DNA from: Gammaproteobacteria bacterium
Lineage (GTDB): Bacteria; Pseudomonadota; Gammaproteobacteria; SZUA-152
DNA length: 60,132 nt
NCBI GenBank assembly: GCA_013152545.1
Contig: JAADGF010000102.1
Location: 1 to 60,132, forward strand
Reading direction: 5' to 3'
A program made the translations under genes and the position numbers. Below, one piece after another: positions 39,829-49,409 of this stretch (the first letter of the stretch is position 1; every line of letters begins with the position of its first letter). The notes under the pieces were generated by a model, which was given only the letters and a program-made list of their open reading frames with translations, did not search any database and was not told where the DNA came from.

Positions 39829-41598
39829 TTAGTTGATTTTAACCAAGCCGCCGTTGATGTTGACGATGGCATTGCCTTTTACATCCACTTTGGTGGTTTC
39901 TACCACGATGCCAGTGGGGGTTATTTTTATACTGCTGCCGCCCACTTTCAGTTCGATGATGTCGGCGGCATCGATCAGGACGGACTTGGCTTTTTGTTGG
40001 CTAGCTTCGGTCACTTTCAGGGTTAGGTTGGCGTTTATTTCCGCTTGTTCGTTATTTTTCACTAGACGATAAAAGTTTTTTTCGGCTTGGATAAAGATTT
40101 CTTCGGAGCCTTTTTTGTCTTCGAAACGCAGTTCATTAAAGGTTGTCACGCCACCACCTGGGGTGCTATGGGTTTTCAGTCCACTTTGGGTTTTGTTGGC
40201 CGGTAAGTTATAGGGCGGTGTGTTGGTGCCGTGATAGACTCGCCCGGTGATCAGGGGCCGATCAGGGTCGCCATTGACAAAAGCCACTACTACTTCCTGG
40301 CCAACTCGGGGAATAAATAATGCCCCCCACCCCTCTCCCGCCCAGGCTTGACTCACGCGTATCCAACAGGAGGTCTTGTCGTCTTGTTGGCCGTCGAGGT
40401 CCCAATGAAATTGCACTTTGACGCGGCCATGTTCATCGGTGTAGATTTCCTCGCCCGGCGGGCCGACCACGATGGCGGTTTGCACGCCCTCGAGGCGGGG
40501 TTTGGTGCTGAGGTGGTGTGGTGCCCGATAGGCGATGCCCTTGGGGATGCAGGTGAAACAGCTTTCGTAGGTGGTTTTTGAGGCCGCGCCAGATTCTTCC
40601 AGTACTTGGGGCTGGGTAGCCGATTGTTTCACCTCGGTGACCAGATAGGTTTGATTAAAATCACGGCGCGGGTGCTGGCTGACGGTGAACAGATACCCGG
40701 GTAATAATTGCCGGCAGTTGCTGCGCCCGGTAATGACGGTCTTTTGTGCCTGATGGGACTCTAACATGACGGTGGCGAGGGTTTTGCCCCGTTCGGGGAG
40801 GTCGAAGCTGCCGGGATAATCATAAAGGTTGAGGTGGGGGTCTGTCTCGGCCTCGGCATCCACTTGCATTTTTAGGTAGGGCTTTTCAAAATTAAAGTCG
40901 TTTAGCCGTACACTGCCGGGTTGGATGGCTTGGGAATAGCGTAACGCATATACGTAGTTTTTATCCGCCACCAGGTGACTGGCCTGGTTGTAAACAAGCT
41001 CGGGGTTGACGATGGCTTTGTGAACACTTAAATGATCGGCAATGCGCAGGGTATGTGATGTTTTGCTGTGTTCAAAAAAGTAGAACATGCCTTCTTCTTG
41101 CATTAAGCGCTGGATAAAGTTTAAGTCGGTTTCGCCAAATTGCACACAATAATGCCGGGCTTGGTAACTGCCGCTGAGGGCGATTTCACAATAGTTGGGC
41201 GGTAAATTGGCGTGTTTGATGATGTGTTGAATGATGGCTTCTACAGTTAAGTGCTGAAAAATACGGTTATGGCGGCGATAGTTCAACAGGGTTAAGTGGG
41301 GCACTAATTCGACGTAATAATGGGTTAAGCGCTTTTTCTGCCCCACCTGGTCAAACTGGTTGACGATGCCATGGAGATAACGCACTTGGTTCAAGTCGTG
41401 GTCGTAGATGGACAGCAGAGCGATCTTGCCCACCACACGGGCAAAGTCGATGTCTTCCTTTTCACTTACCAGTTGCAGTTTACCGAGGAAGGTTGCCGAC
41501 AGGCTTTCGTCGACGTCGTATTGCAGTACACGAAAGGCGTCATTCAAGCCGTCTATTTCAAAGGTGTAGTGCGCGATATTTGCTGGTAGCGTTATCAT
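39829..41598 (-). CDS. vgrG: Type VI secretion spike protein VgrG
   Basis: VgrG trimers form the needle tip punched into neighbouring cells and carry effectors. The 589-residue protein has the gp27-like N-terminal half (ARHYCVQFGETDLNFIQRLM, then EEGMFYFFEHS), the OB-fold and gp5-like region (VVGPPGEEIYTDEHGRVKVQ, FHWD, SQAWAGEGWGALFIPRVGQE, VVVAFVNGDPDRPLITGRVY) and a beta-helix end with repeated short strands (IKITPTGIVVETTKVDVKGN). There is no added effector domain. It heads the island operon. No sheath, baseplate or ATPase gene is in the window, so this is an orphan vgrG locus. Confidence 0.95.
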   Translation of the reverse strand: MITLPANIAHYTFEIDGLNDAFRVLQYDVDESLSATFLGKLQLVSEKEDIDFARVVGKIALLSIYDHDLNQVRYLHGIVNQFDQVGQKKRLTHYYVELVPHLTLLNYRRHNRIFQHLTVEAIIQHIIKHANLPPNYCEIALSGSYQARHYCVQFGETDLNFIQRLMQEEGMFYFFEHSKTSHTLRIADHLSVHKAIVNPELVYNQASHLVADKNYVYALRYSQAIQPGSVRLNDFNFEKPYLKMQVDAEAETDPHLNLYDYPGSFDLPERGKTLATVMLESHQAQKTVITGRSNCRQLLPGYLFTVSQHPRRDFNQTYLVTEVKQSATQPQVLEESGAASKTTYESCFTCIPKGIAYRAPHHLSTKPRLEGVQTAIVVGPPGEEIYTDEHGRVKVQFHWDLDGQQDDKTSCWIRVSQAWAGEGWGALFIPRVGQEVVVAFVNGDPDRPLITGRVYHGTNTPPYNLPANKTQSGLKTHSTPGGGVTTFNELRFEDKKGSEEIFIQAEKNFYRLVKNNEQAEINANLTLKVTEASQQKAKSVLIDAADIIELKVGGSSIKITPTGIVVETTKVDVKGNAIVNINGGLVKIN

Positions 41599-42249
41599 GG
41601 TGTTTTCCGCTTTTTATCGTCTATCTGCTGCGCGCTAAACACGGCTGGGGGTTCAGCTATCAGTTCAGCACTTATTACTTATTAAAAAGTTCAGCGCTTA
41701 AGCCCAGCACCAAACGCATTAGGTACTTTAGATGTTATACGGAAAAAAATTAAAAACAATGTGGAATATTCACCTTAAAATAAGGTTGACCAGCGAGGCT
41801 TGTCAATGTTATGGACATGCAGTAACACCTCAGACTAGGTGACTGAAATTTATGATGAACATTAAGCTATTTCATTCACGTTGTGAATTACTCAACTTAT
41901 TGTGATTAAGATGCAATTAAGAAGAATAATGAAGAAACGGAAATTAAATTAAATAACTTTATATATGGCTACATATGGCGCTCAGATTTAATCTGTATTG
42001 GCGTATTCTGATTGAAAAAAAGTGCAGAAATAGCCGTTCTATTTTGAGCTTTTGTCATCGCAAGAACACGCCTAGATGGATCGACGATGACGACTGCATA
42101 ACAACACAAGAGATTAAAACCGAGATGCATCATTTAATTTTCTTTCCTTGCCCTCTCATTCGACTGAATAGCCGTGAACATTACATGCTAAAAATCAAAC
42201 AGAGTCGTTAGCATTAGGGTTCAGTGTACATATACTAATTTTTTGTCGT
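41599..42249. other. Upstream region of the vgrG operon
   Basis: A 650-bp, AT-rich stretch holding the unseen vgrG promoter. Around 42028-42075 AGCCGTTCTATTTTGAGC and CATCGCAAGAACACGCCTAG resemble scrambled pieces of the family 2 core. I see no gene. Confidence 0.4.
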
Positions 42250-43239
42250 TTATGGGTTATCATTAACCGCAATCCAAAATGGAAAACTACCGACCTTATA
42301 CTCCTTAACGATTTCCCAAGACTGGGCATCAATCACCACCACTTTATCATCCGCCGTTACGGTAACATACAACCAGCGGTTATCTTTACTGGCACGCACA
42401 CCGTGTGGCCCATTACCGACATTAATTTTTTTTACAACAGATAAGTCACTCAGGTCTAAGATAGTAACCACATTGTCAGCAATAGCACCAGTAGCTGCAT
42501 ATTGTCCATTAGGAAACACATCAATACCGGCGTGCCCCATCCCTACTTCAATTATCTTTTTTACCACACCGGACGTTAAGTCCAACACAGCAATATGATT
42601 AGACACATCCCGTACATAAGCCATTTTACCATCATTTGAAAGATCAAGATTATGAGGCCCCTGCAACCCGGGAATAGGAATTATCCTGACAACCTTACGC
42701 GATTTCGTATCAATCACGCCCAAGCCTTCCCCACCCTGCAATGTTACATATGCCTGCTTACCATTAGCGCTGAAGCGAACATTATGGGGCATTTTTCCTG
42801 TTTTAATCGTCGCCACAACTTGAAATGAACTTAATTCAATAACACTAATGGAGTTATCGCCTTCATTGCTAACGTAAGCTTCATTGCCATCCGGTGAAAT
42901 TTTAATACCTTTTGACGCCTTCCCCACCTTGATAAGTGCCAAGTGTTTTCCATTGGTGGTATCAAACGCATACACAGTTGCAGTACTTGGACTGGTAACC
43001 AACAACACGTTACCATCTGGCGAAACAGCGTTATAAAGCATATTGGGGCCACCTGCCCAAACGGTATCCAACGGAAATTTTTGAACCTGATTCGCCAGCT
43101 TAAGCGACACAAAAGCAGGCTCAGAGAAAACACTTTGCGCCGGTACCGCAGCGCTCATTACAACCATAAAAGCTAAACAAATCAACCGTTTCAATACACT
43201 ACATTTTTGTCCTATTTTAAACCCTATACCTATAGACAT
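42250..43239 (-). CDS. Secreted YVTN-type beta-propeller protein
   Basis: A signal peptide (about residues 16-37, ICLAFMVVMSAAVPAQSVFS) precedes some seven blades of about 42 residues, each of the form V-SPDGN-AYV-N...VIDL-S..VV-I-VG (for example KISPDGNEAYVSNEGDNSIS). YVTN propellers act as scaffolds or ligand binders, often with metal or redox proteins, but none shows catalysis. GGAG lies before the ATG. The next gene upstream is a DUF1223 protein on the same strand 390 bp away, so a shared transcript is uncertain. Confidence 0.85.
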   Translation of the reverse strand: MSIGIGFKIGQKCSVLKRLICLAFMVVMSAAVPAQSVFSEPAFVSLKLANQVQKFPLDTVWAGGPNMLYNAVSPDGNVLLVTSPSTATVYAFDTTNGKHLALIKVGKASKGIKISPDGNEAYVSNEGDNSISVIELSSFQVVATIKTGKMPHNVRFSANGKQAYVTLQGGEGLGVIDTKSRKVVRIIPIPGLQGPHNLDLSNDGKMAYVRDVSNHIAVLDLTSGVVKKIIEVGMGHAGIDVFPNGQYAATGAIADNVVTILDLSDLSVVKKINVGNGPHGVRASKDNRWLYVTVTADDKVVVIDAQSWEIVKEYKVGSFPFWIAVNDNP

Positions 43240-43628
43240 GGCGAATACTCCAACAGCTAAAATTAATTAAAAAAACATCCACCAACCCAACTGTTCAATG
43301 CACAGTAACGGCTCAGCTTACCTTTGACTTTCCAAGTGTACGGAAAAAAACGCGGCATTTACCGATATAAATGAACACTCAACTTTATATTGAAAGTGTT
43401 AAAGTGTAAATAAAATTCACATGCCGCAACAGCATCAGAGTAGAATCGCTTTTATTGCCCCTTGCTATCATTATTTTATAGATCAACGCTAGCGTCAAGC
43501 CAATAGGAGTATATCCTCACCATGAACTGCACTGCATAATAAGGAATATGTACGTTCTTTATTAATCGAAATAAGCTCGTCCGAGCAGGTTTTTTTGTGA
43601 TGGGTCTTTTACAAAAAAGCGCTAAACG
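43240..43628. other. Intergenic stretch with one family 3 repeat end
   Basis: AACGGCTCAGCTTACCTTTG at 43307-43326 matches the left end of repeat family 3. Nothing else was recognised. Confidence 0.45.
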
Positions 43629-44369
43629 TTATTTGAGCCACCCGCCAGTGGCCTGTATTGGCGTAGGGTCATCCTCGCGGGAAACCCACACAGCAATGCC
43701 TTTTGCATGAAGCAACTGAAAGTTGATTGATGTATCGGTAACATGCCATTGGTAATTGTCGTTTTGCACTTGGCTGTTATAGTTTTCCAGTGACAATACC
43801 ACGAAGTCATGTTCTAAATTTTTGCCTTCGTTTTCGCCATTGGTAACCTCGGTGGTAATATCAAACCCAAGCACCGCGACATTGAGCAGTAAGGTTGCAG
43901 CTGTATTCCGGACTGGCTCAAAGCTCGCGCGTAATTCACCATTATTAATACTTGCTTTCAATACCCCAATTTCGTGGACAGGCGTTTTTTTCAAGCTGCG
44001 GTTTCTAAACCAGACCCGCCATTCCCGGCCATTTTTGAAGAGCCCCGGCGTATATACCGTTTTAGTATGACCAAGCGTCGCATACAGACGCTGCCGCTGG
44101 GAGTATTCCGCCCTAGAGAACGGGTCCCGCCATCCCAGGTAATTCCAATAATCCACATGAAATGCGATCGGTATGTATTGTTTCCAAAGCTGCTTATCAA
44201 ATTTCAGCTTACTTAGCCATTTGTCGGCAGGTGGGCAACTGTGACACCCCTCCGAAGTATACAGTTCTATTAAGACAGTTTGCTGTACCGAACTTGAAAT
44301 TAACAACGGTGCAGCCATCAAAGGACAAGTAAAGAATGTGAATATAGCAATACAGGCTGTCAGTTTCAT
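43629..44369 (-). CDS. DUF1223 family periplasmic thioredoxin-like protein
   Basis: A signal peptide (MKLTACIAIFTFFTCPLMAA) is followed by the DUF1223 core: VLIELYTSEGCHSCPPADKW with a CxxC pair, then FHVDYWNYLGWRDPFSRAEY and TVYTPGLFKNGREWR. The family has a thioredoxin-like fold and no proven function; redox or metal handling in the periplasm is likely. An ATG 18 bases upstream is also possible, but MKLT gives the cleaner signal peptide. The length is 246 residues from this start. Neighbours include other oxidative-stress genes on the opposite strand. Confidence 0.85.
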   Translation of the reverse strand: MKLTACIAIFTFFTCPLMAAPLLISSSVQQTVLIELYTSEGCHSCPPADKWLSKLKFDKQLWKQYIPIAFHVDYWNYLGWRDPFSRAEYSQRQRLYATLGHTKTVYTPGLFKNGREWRVWFRNRSLKKTPVHEIGVLKASINNGELRASFEPVRNTAATLLLNVAVLGFDITTEVTNGENEGKNLEHDFVVLSLENYNSQVQNDNYQWHVTDTSINFQLLHAKGIAVWVSREDDPTPIQATGGWLK

Positions 44370-44771
44370 TTTGACAATAATTCCCATGGATAATAATGAC
44401 TCAGTCTGGCAAACAGATATCACAAAGATATCACGCCACTAAGTTTTATTACCAGCATAGACTGCCCCTTACAGCCTGCACGCAATAACTTCGTGTCACG
44501 CATTCAACACAAGCAGTGAAAAAAATATTTCAGGTAAGAATACTTTCCAGCATCAACCACAAACACGCCGTTGACAACGACGTCGAAGCACAACAAAACA
44601 GATTAACTCATTGTTTTTAATGAGTCTTTAATGATGTTTTTAGCGCTACTTTTTAACAATAGCCATTCACTATCTGCTTAATAGCAACAATCAATTATAT
44701 TACCGTTACAACTACCACTATTATAAATTCTAACAACAGTTACACCGCACGATGCCACAGAGGTTAATAGA
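44370..44771. other. Divergent intergenic region, one small hairpin
   Basis: ACTCATT and AATGAGT (44606-44625) form a short stem before a T-rich run. The region must hold promoters for the DUF1223 gene (minus) and the DUF2061 gene (plus). No gene is seen. Confidence 0.35.
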
Positions 44772-44963
44772 ATGAACAAAACATTATCGTTTGCAATTGT
44801 ACACTTCACCGTAGCATTTTCAATCGGGTTTTTCTTGTCCGGCAGTGTGCTAATAGGAGGAGCAATCGCCTTGATAGAACCAAGCATCAACACCATTGCT
44901 TATCACTACCATGAAAAGCTTTGGCAGCACACACACCCCACAAACAAATCGGTAGCGATTTAG
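44772..44963 (+). CDS. DUF2061 family small membrane protein
   Basis: A 63-residue protein with two hydrophobic stretches (IVHFTVAFSIGFFLSGSVLI and GGAIALIEPSINTIAYHYHE) and the family's His-rich end (YHEKLWQH). AGAGG precedes the ATG. Its function is unknown. It is followed 11 bases later by the Dps-like gene and is probably co-transcribed with it. Confidence 0.8.
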   Translation: MNKTLSFAIVHFTVAFSIGFFLSGSVLIGGAIALIEPSINTIAYHYHEKLWQHTHPTNKSVAI

Positions 44964-44974
44964 TGTAATTAACA

Positions 44975-45472
44975 GTGGAGAAAAAACGAATTCAGTGGGT
45001 TATATCAACGATGGATACTAGCTATGACGTTTCAAATAAAGATAAAACAACCATTGCAAATGGCTTAAGAATGCTACTTTCAGATAACTACAGACTGTAT
45101 CTGAAAATGCAGAACTACCACCATCATAGGGTCAGCCCCTGGTTTGATATATTGCAGCTTATTGAAGAACAAAATACTGACCTTGCTAATATTGTGGATG
45201 ATATTACAAACCGCCTACAGGTATTAGGAAAATTCGTGCCCGACGCTGATCAAGCACATCAAAAACTGTCCGCTATAGGAGAAACAACCAGCGTGCCTAC
45301 ACAAGCTGAAATAATCAGACAATTGATAGTTGATCAGGAAGTCGTCATTAGAACAACCCAGACTCTGTTAACACACGCAGAAATAGCAAACGACGCTATT
45401 ACCGCAGTGATGCTGACACTAAGCCTGCGAACGCACAAAAAACATGTGAGGGCATTGCGCCATTTACTTTAA
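44975..45472 (+). CDS. Dps/ferritin-like protein with altered ferroxidase site
   Basis: The helical core LRMLLSDNYRLYLKMQNYHH, then HRVSPWFDILQLIEEQNTDL and IVDDITNRLQVLGKFVP follows the Dps pattern, where a mini-ferritin shell stores iron and shields DNA from peroxide. The first site His is present (QNYH), but the later His of the usual LHELF block is Gln (ILQLIEE) and the Glu of AER is Asn (TNR), so iron oxidation may be lost or changed. The assigned start is GTG without a clear ribosome site; ATG 36 bases inside (MDTSYDVS) is the likelier start by family alignment. Confidence 0.78.
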   Translation: MEKKRIQWVISTMDTSYDVSNKDKTTIANGLRMLLSDNYRLYLKMQNYHHHRVSPWFDILQLIEEQNTDLANIVDDITNRLQVLGKFVPDADQAHQKLSAIGETTSVPTQAEIIRQLIVDQEVVIRTTQTLLTHAEIANDAITAVMLTLSLRTHKKHVRALRHLL

Positions 45473-45562
45473 TTTTTTTCACAAAATATAAGTGTGCAAA
45501 ATACTTATAAAACACAAACAGCCTTAATACTAAGGTAACAATCAACATCAGGAGAAGTTAAA

Positions 45563-46306
45563 ATGTTTAAAAACCGAGAAAACCAACGTGTACCAACGGT
45601 TACCTTTAAAACTCGGAGGAATGACGAATGGTTGAATATTACCAGCGCCGATATCTTCGCAGAAAAAACCGTGATTGTATTTTCGCTACCCGGCGCATTT
45701 ACGCCAACCTGCTCCTCTTCACATGTGCCTCGCTTTGATCAGCTAGCGCCCAGCTTCTTTAAAAATGGCATTGATTCCATTGTTTGTATGTCGGTTAACG
45801 ATACCTTTGTCATGAATGAGTGGCAAAAAGACCAGCACACCGAAAATGTATTATTTATTCCAGATGGCAATGGTGAATTTACCGAAAAAATGGGCATGTT
45901 GGTCAACAAAGATGATCTAGGGTTTGGTAAGCGCTCCTGGCGTTATTCGATGCTCGTTAAAGATGGCGTAATCGATAAAATGTTCATTGAGCCAGACGTA
46001 CCCGGCGATCCGTTTGAGGTCTCTGACGCCGACACAATGCTCAATTATATTAATCCAAATGCAGAAAAGCCTGACGATATAACTATTTTCACCAAAAAAG
46101 GCTGTGCTTTCTGCGCGAAAGCCAAAAGTCTGCTTCAGGATTACGACTTGGCCTTCGAAGAAGTACAAGCGAGCCAAACCGTAACAGAACGCAGCCTACG
46201 TGCAGTCACGGGCGCTGACAAGTACCCTCAGGTATTTGTCAATGGCGAAAAAATTGGCGGATCAGAACAACTCGCATCCTGGCTAAACAGTACTAAGGCT
46301 GCCTAA
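45563..46306 (+). CDS. Peroxiredoxin-glutaredoxin hybrid
   Basis: A 247-residue fusion reducing peroxides with glutathione. The N-terminal Prx5-type domain has the peroxidatic Cys50 in [17 protein letters not shown]; the C-terminal glutaredoxin domain has the CAFC pair at 181-184 ([18 protein letters not shown]) and the [16 protein letters not shown] glutathione-binding segment. GGAGAAG precedes the ATG. A strong terminator follows. Being a self-contained enzyme, it needs no partner gene; the Dps-like and SOD genes nearby fit an oxidative-stress theme, although they are separate units. Confidence 0.95.
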   Translation: MFKNRENQRVPTVTFKTRRNDEWLNITSADIFAEKTVIVFSLPGAFTPTCSSSHVPRFDQLAPSFFKNGIDSIVCMSVNDTFVMNEWQKDQHTENVLFIPDGNGEFTEKMGMLVNKDDLGFGKRSWRYSMLVKDGVIDKMFIEPDVPGDPFEVSDADTMLNYINPNAEKPDDITIFTKKGCAFCAKAKSLLQDYDLAFEEVQASQTVTERSLRAVTGADKYPQVFVNGEKIGGSEQLASWLNSTKAA

Positions 46307-46350
46307 ATGCGATAACAAATCAAATCGCCTTACAACGATCCCTTCCAACC

Positions 46351-46388
46351 AAGGCACTGCCTATAATATAACAGGCAGTGCCTTTTTA
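46351..46388. terminator. Bidirectional rho-independent terminator
   Basis: AAGGCACTGCCT (46351-46362) pairs with AGGCAGTGCCTT (46373-46384) across a ten-base AT loop and is followed by TTT. The mirrored stem can end both the Prx-Grx transcript and, 15 bases past its stop, the convergent multicopper oxidase transcript. Confidence 0.88.
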
Positions 46389-46402
46389 TTATCAACCAAT
46401 AA

Positions 46403-48268
46403 CTATTGAATAACTTCAAATTTACGCATCATTTCATGATCCTCATGCTCCAGGATATGACAGTGCCAAACATACTCACCCAGTAAATCATAATTTGCAA
46501 TCACTCTTATCACTTCACCAGGATGCGCTTGAGCGGTGTCTTTCCAGCCAGCTTCCTCAGGCTCTGGCCTGATTTTTCGACCAAGTAATGCGAGCGTCTC
46601 CGGCTGACCGGGAATATAAACATCCGCATCAAACGCCTGACGGTCTATAATTTGAAATTGCACGAGATGTTTGTGTACCGGATGTGTGTCGGGCGTTGCA
46701 TTGATAATGCTCCATATTTCGGTGCTACCCAATAGAGGCGTTTCGGTAGTGGGGTCACTCCACAACAAACCACCAGCTGCTGATGTACCTAACAGCGGCA
46801 TCAGGCGACCAAGCTCGTCCATATTTTCTACCAACACCAACTCCCTTGTTGGTGCACCCGGAGTAGGAACTAACGACGCAATCGGTATTTGGCGCAATTT
46901 TTTCGCTTTCCGGGTATCTGGCACTAAAGTATTTAACGGCTTGGTCACACGAAAGGCCATTATTTTTCCCGTTGTGGCTGGGTCTACAGGTGCACCAAAA
47001 GGAAACGGCGTTGGCGCATTATTTGATAATATGATTGTTTTACCGGCCAGATCATTATCAGAAAAATCAACGATAATGTCTGCCCGTTCCGCTGGTGCCA
47101 ATGAGAGGGTTTTAAGTTTAACCGCCCTGTTCAACAAACCACCATCACTACCCACTTGACGGAATTTCAGTTGCTTCAGCCTGATACTACCGCCCCCCAC
47201 TTTGACCCAGTCAAATTTCATATTGTAGAAACGCGAATTTGATCCGTTAAGCACCCTAAAACGGTACTTTCTAGGCTCCACATCCAATACTGGCCATGTT
47301 TTACCGTTGACTAAAATAGTATCGCCAAAAAACTCGGGGACGACAGAAGGCACAGGCTCTCCGGTAATAGGGTCCAGAGTAGCCACTTGGCCTGTTGCTG
47401 GATCGATAAAAGGCTCATTGGGATAAGCCAGTGATCCATCGGTATAAAATGAACGATCTTGTATTAACAGTGGAATTTCATAGGCGCCACTCGGTAACAC
47501 ACCACGCTGCACCAGGCGGTCTTCGCGATCATCCCGCAGCAAGTAAAAACCAGCCAACCCCGCATAAACATTTAAACGTGTGATTCCCATGGCGTGGTCA
47601 TGATACCAAAGAGGAGCACTTTCCTGATCATTTCGATAGGTATAAACACCATTCATTTGTGGCTTAAAAGATGGCCCTCCTTGCGTAAAGCCTGCAGTAA
47701 ACCATGCCTCTGGATGGCCGTCGCTATCGGCATCCGTATGACCGCCATGCAAGTGAACCACGGTACGAACCAACGGGCGACAATTGGAATTCGCACCTGC
47801 AGCATTGGTACCACAATGTAGTGTTGTGTCCACTGGCAACAAATGTGCTAATGGTGTTACCCCGTCGGCAGCATACAACTCATTGGACCACAGCACTTTC
47901 ACTGGCAAACCTGGCCTTACCGTATTTTCCGCTAGCGTGGATCGAGCCTCGATCGTTGGACCAGGATAGCTTCCATCATACCCCCATACCGTTGTCAACA
48001 ACGGTTGCCCGGTAGCAGGATCAACAATGCCGAGATGCTGTTCGAATTGCGTCATTGCCAGTTCATAATACTCGAAACCAGGATGAGTAACTGTATCAGG
48101 TTTCACGACCTGTGGACTTGGCAAAGGGTTAACAAATTTCGGTTGACTTAACGGATCAAGCGGCGTTTTAACTGCAGCACTTAAGTTTAGTGCAATGCTA
48201 CTCAGAACTATCAATGTTAAAACCCCAGCGGTGCGGCTGAAGCAGTTATGCCAGTATTTTCGAAACAT
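46403..48268 (-). CDS. Secreted multicopper oxidase
   Basis: The 621-residue protein has a signal peptide (LIVLSSIALNLSAAVK) and all four copper-binding blocks: VHLHGGHTDADSDGHPEAWF, WYHDHAMGITRLNVYAGLAG, HPVHKHLVQFQI and WHCHILEHEDHEMMRKFEV. This oxidises a substrate (metal ion, phenol or bilirubin-like) while reducing O2 to water. The Met after the last His block (HEMM) completes the type 1 site. CotA/bilirubin-oxidase-type and CueO-like enzymes are both possible. It is divergent from the response regulator, and a tandem TTAAGG site lies between them, suggesting that system's control. Confidence 0.9.
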   Translation of the reverse strand: MFRKYWHNCFSRTAGVLTLIVLSSIALNLSAAVKTPLDPLSQPKFVNPLPSPQVVKPDTVTHPGFEYYELAMTQFEQHLGIVDPATGQPLLTTVWGYDGSYPGPTIEARSTLAENTVRPGLPVKVLWSNELYAADGVTPLAHLLPVDTTLHCGTNAAGANSNCRPLVRTVVHLHGGHTDADSDGHPEAWFTAGFTQGGPSFKPQMNGVYTYRNDQESAPLWYHDHAMGITRLNVYAGLAGFYLLRDDREDRLVQRGVLPSGAYEIPLLIQDRSFYTDGSLAYPNEPFIDPATGQVATLDPITGEPVPSVVPEFFGDTILVNGKTWPVLDVEPRKYRFRVLNGSNSRFYNMKFDWVKVGGGSIRLKQLKFRQVGSDGGLLNRAVKLKTLSLAPAERADIIVDFSDNDLAGKTIILSNNAPTPFPFGAPVDPATTGKIMAFRVTKPLNTLVPDTRKAKKLRQIPIASLVPTPGAPTRELVLVENMDELGRLMPLLGTSAAGGLLWSDPTTETPLLGSTEIWSIINATPDTHPVHKHLVQFQIIDRQAFDADVYIPGQPETLALLGRKIRPEPEEAGWKDTAQAHPGEVIRVIANYDLLGEYVWHCHILEHEDHEMMRKFEVIQ

Positions 48269-48472
48269 ATTATTTTATCTCCATATGCGATAGTTTTATA
48301 ATCATTGCAAATCCCTGTCAGCGCGATGCAGTCAACATTACCCACAATTCTCATTCCCGGGCCAAAACCAGTTACCTGCGCAACATCACGCTGATTGTTA
48401 ATGTCCCCAACTGACTGAATGTTTTACCTCCTGTTTCTATGCAATATGATTGGCACTTTAGGACAACAAAGA

Positions 48473-48489
48473 TTAAGGAAACGTTAAGG
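48473..48489. promoter_or_regulatory. PmrA/QseB-type tandem operator
   Basis: TTAAGG-AAACG-TTAAGG gives two TTAAG half-sites at 11-bp spacing, the layout used by PmrA, QseB and relatives. It lies between the divergent multicopper oxidase and response-regulator genes, whose regulator is of this subfamily. Binding is inferred from the spacing only. Confidence 0.55.
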
Positions 48490-48501
48490 CAAAATAGGTT
48501 T

Positions 48502-48560
48502 TAATATACCCAAAGCAATTAAGGTTTAGGTGAAGAATGTACGCTCGGTTTATTTCATGG
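48502..48560. repeat. Family 2 repeat, left end only
   Basis: TATACCCAAAGCAATTAAGG then GAATGTACGCTCGGTTTATT resembles the first part of family 2. The right half is absent; it lies just after the tandem operator. Confidence 0.45.
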
Positions 48561-48749
48561 TTAAGCAATATAAACACGTCAATAACCGGGTTATTTTATT
48601 GTAAAAAATTTTAACGTTGTCATAGAATATGGCCGAGTATGTAATAACACCGAAAATCTAATCGGGTTGAGTATGTTTTATAAAAACGAACAGGACGACT
48701 ACCTGTTAGCAATACCATCAGAATAATCAATAACAAGGAGAGTTAACTG

Positions 48750-49409
48750 ATGCGAATACTATTAATTGAGGATGATGCATTATTCGGCAGCGGTGTAAAA
48801 TCATGGTTGGGGCTAAAAGGTTATTCAATCGACTGGGTAAAAAACGGGCAATTGGCCGAACAAGCACTTGCATTGCAAACTTATCGGTTGGTGCTTCTGG
48901 ACCTCCAGCTACCGCATTTCTCCGGGATGGATATTTTACACAAACTGCGGGCTCGCAACGACAACACACCGACGATCATTCTCACCGCCCGGGATAATCT
49001 GCATGACAGGCTGGCTGGCCTTGATGGCGGCGCTGATGACTATCTCGTCAAACCCTTTGATCTAGAAGAACTCGGCGCTCGGGTACGGGCACTTGTACGC
49101 CGTAGCAACGGTCACGCAAGTATGCTCATCGAACATAAGCACGTTACCTTGAATCCCGCCACAGGAAAAGTAACACAGTCGGGCAACATTATTGACATCC
49201 CTCCTCGCGAGTTTGCGGTACTACAAACCTTAATGGAAAACAAGGGTAAGCCCGTATCACGGTATAAACTGGAAACCGGCTTATACTCATGGGACAATGA
49301 AATCGAAAGTAACGCCGTAGTTGTGCATATCCACAACCTACGGAAAAAACTTGGGTCCGGCTTTATTCAAACCAAACGTGGTTTTGGTTATATCGTGGGA
49401 AAAACGTAA
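48750..49409 (+). CDS. OmpR/PhoB-family response regulator (QseB/PmrA-like)
   Basis: The 219-residue protein has the receiver domain with phosphoacceptor Asp51 (LVLLDLQLPHFSGMD), acidic pocket IEDDALF and Lys101 in DDYLVKPFDLEEL. The winged-helix domain has PPREFAVLQTLMENKGKPVS and HIHNLRKKLGSGFIQTKRGF. GGAGAG precedes the ATG. The kinase gene follows after 237 bp. The upstream TTAAGG tandem site suggests autoregulation and control of the divergent multicopper oxidase. The signal is unknown. Confidence 0.93.
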   Translation: MRILLIEDDALFGSGVKSWLGLKGYSIDWVKNGQLAEQALALQTYRLVLLDLQLPHFSGMDILHKLRARNDNTPTIILTARDNLHDRLAGLDGGADDYLVKPFDLEELGARVRALVRRSNGHASMLIEHKHVTLNPATGKVTQSGNIIDIPPREFAVLQTLMENKGKPVSRYKLETGLYSWDNEIESNAVVVHIHNLRKKLGSGFIQTKRGFGYIVGKT

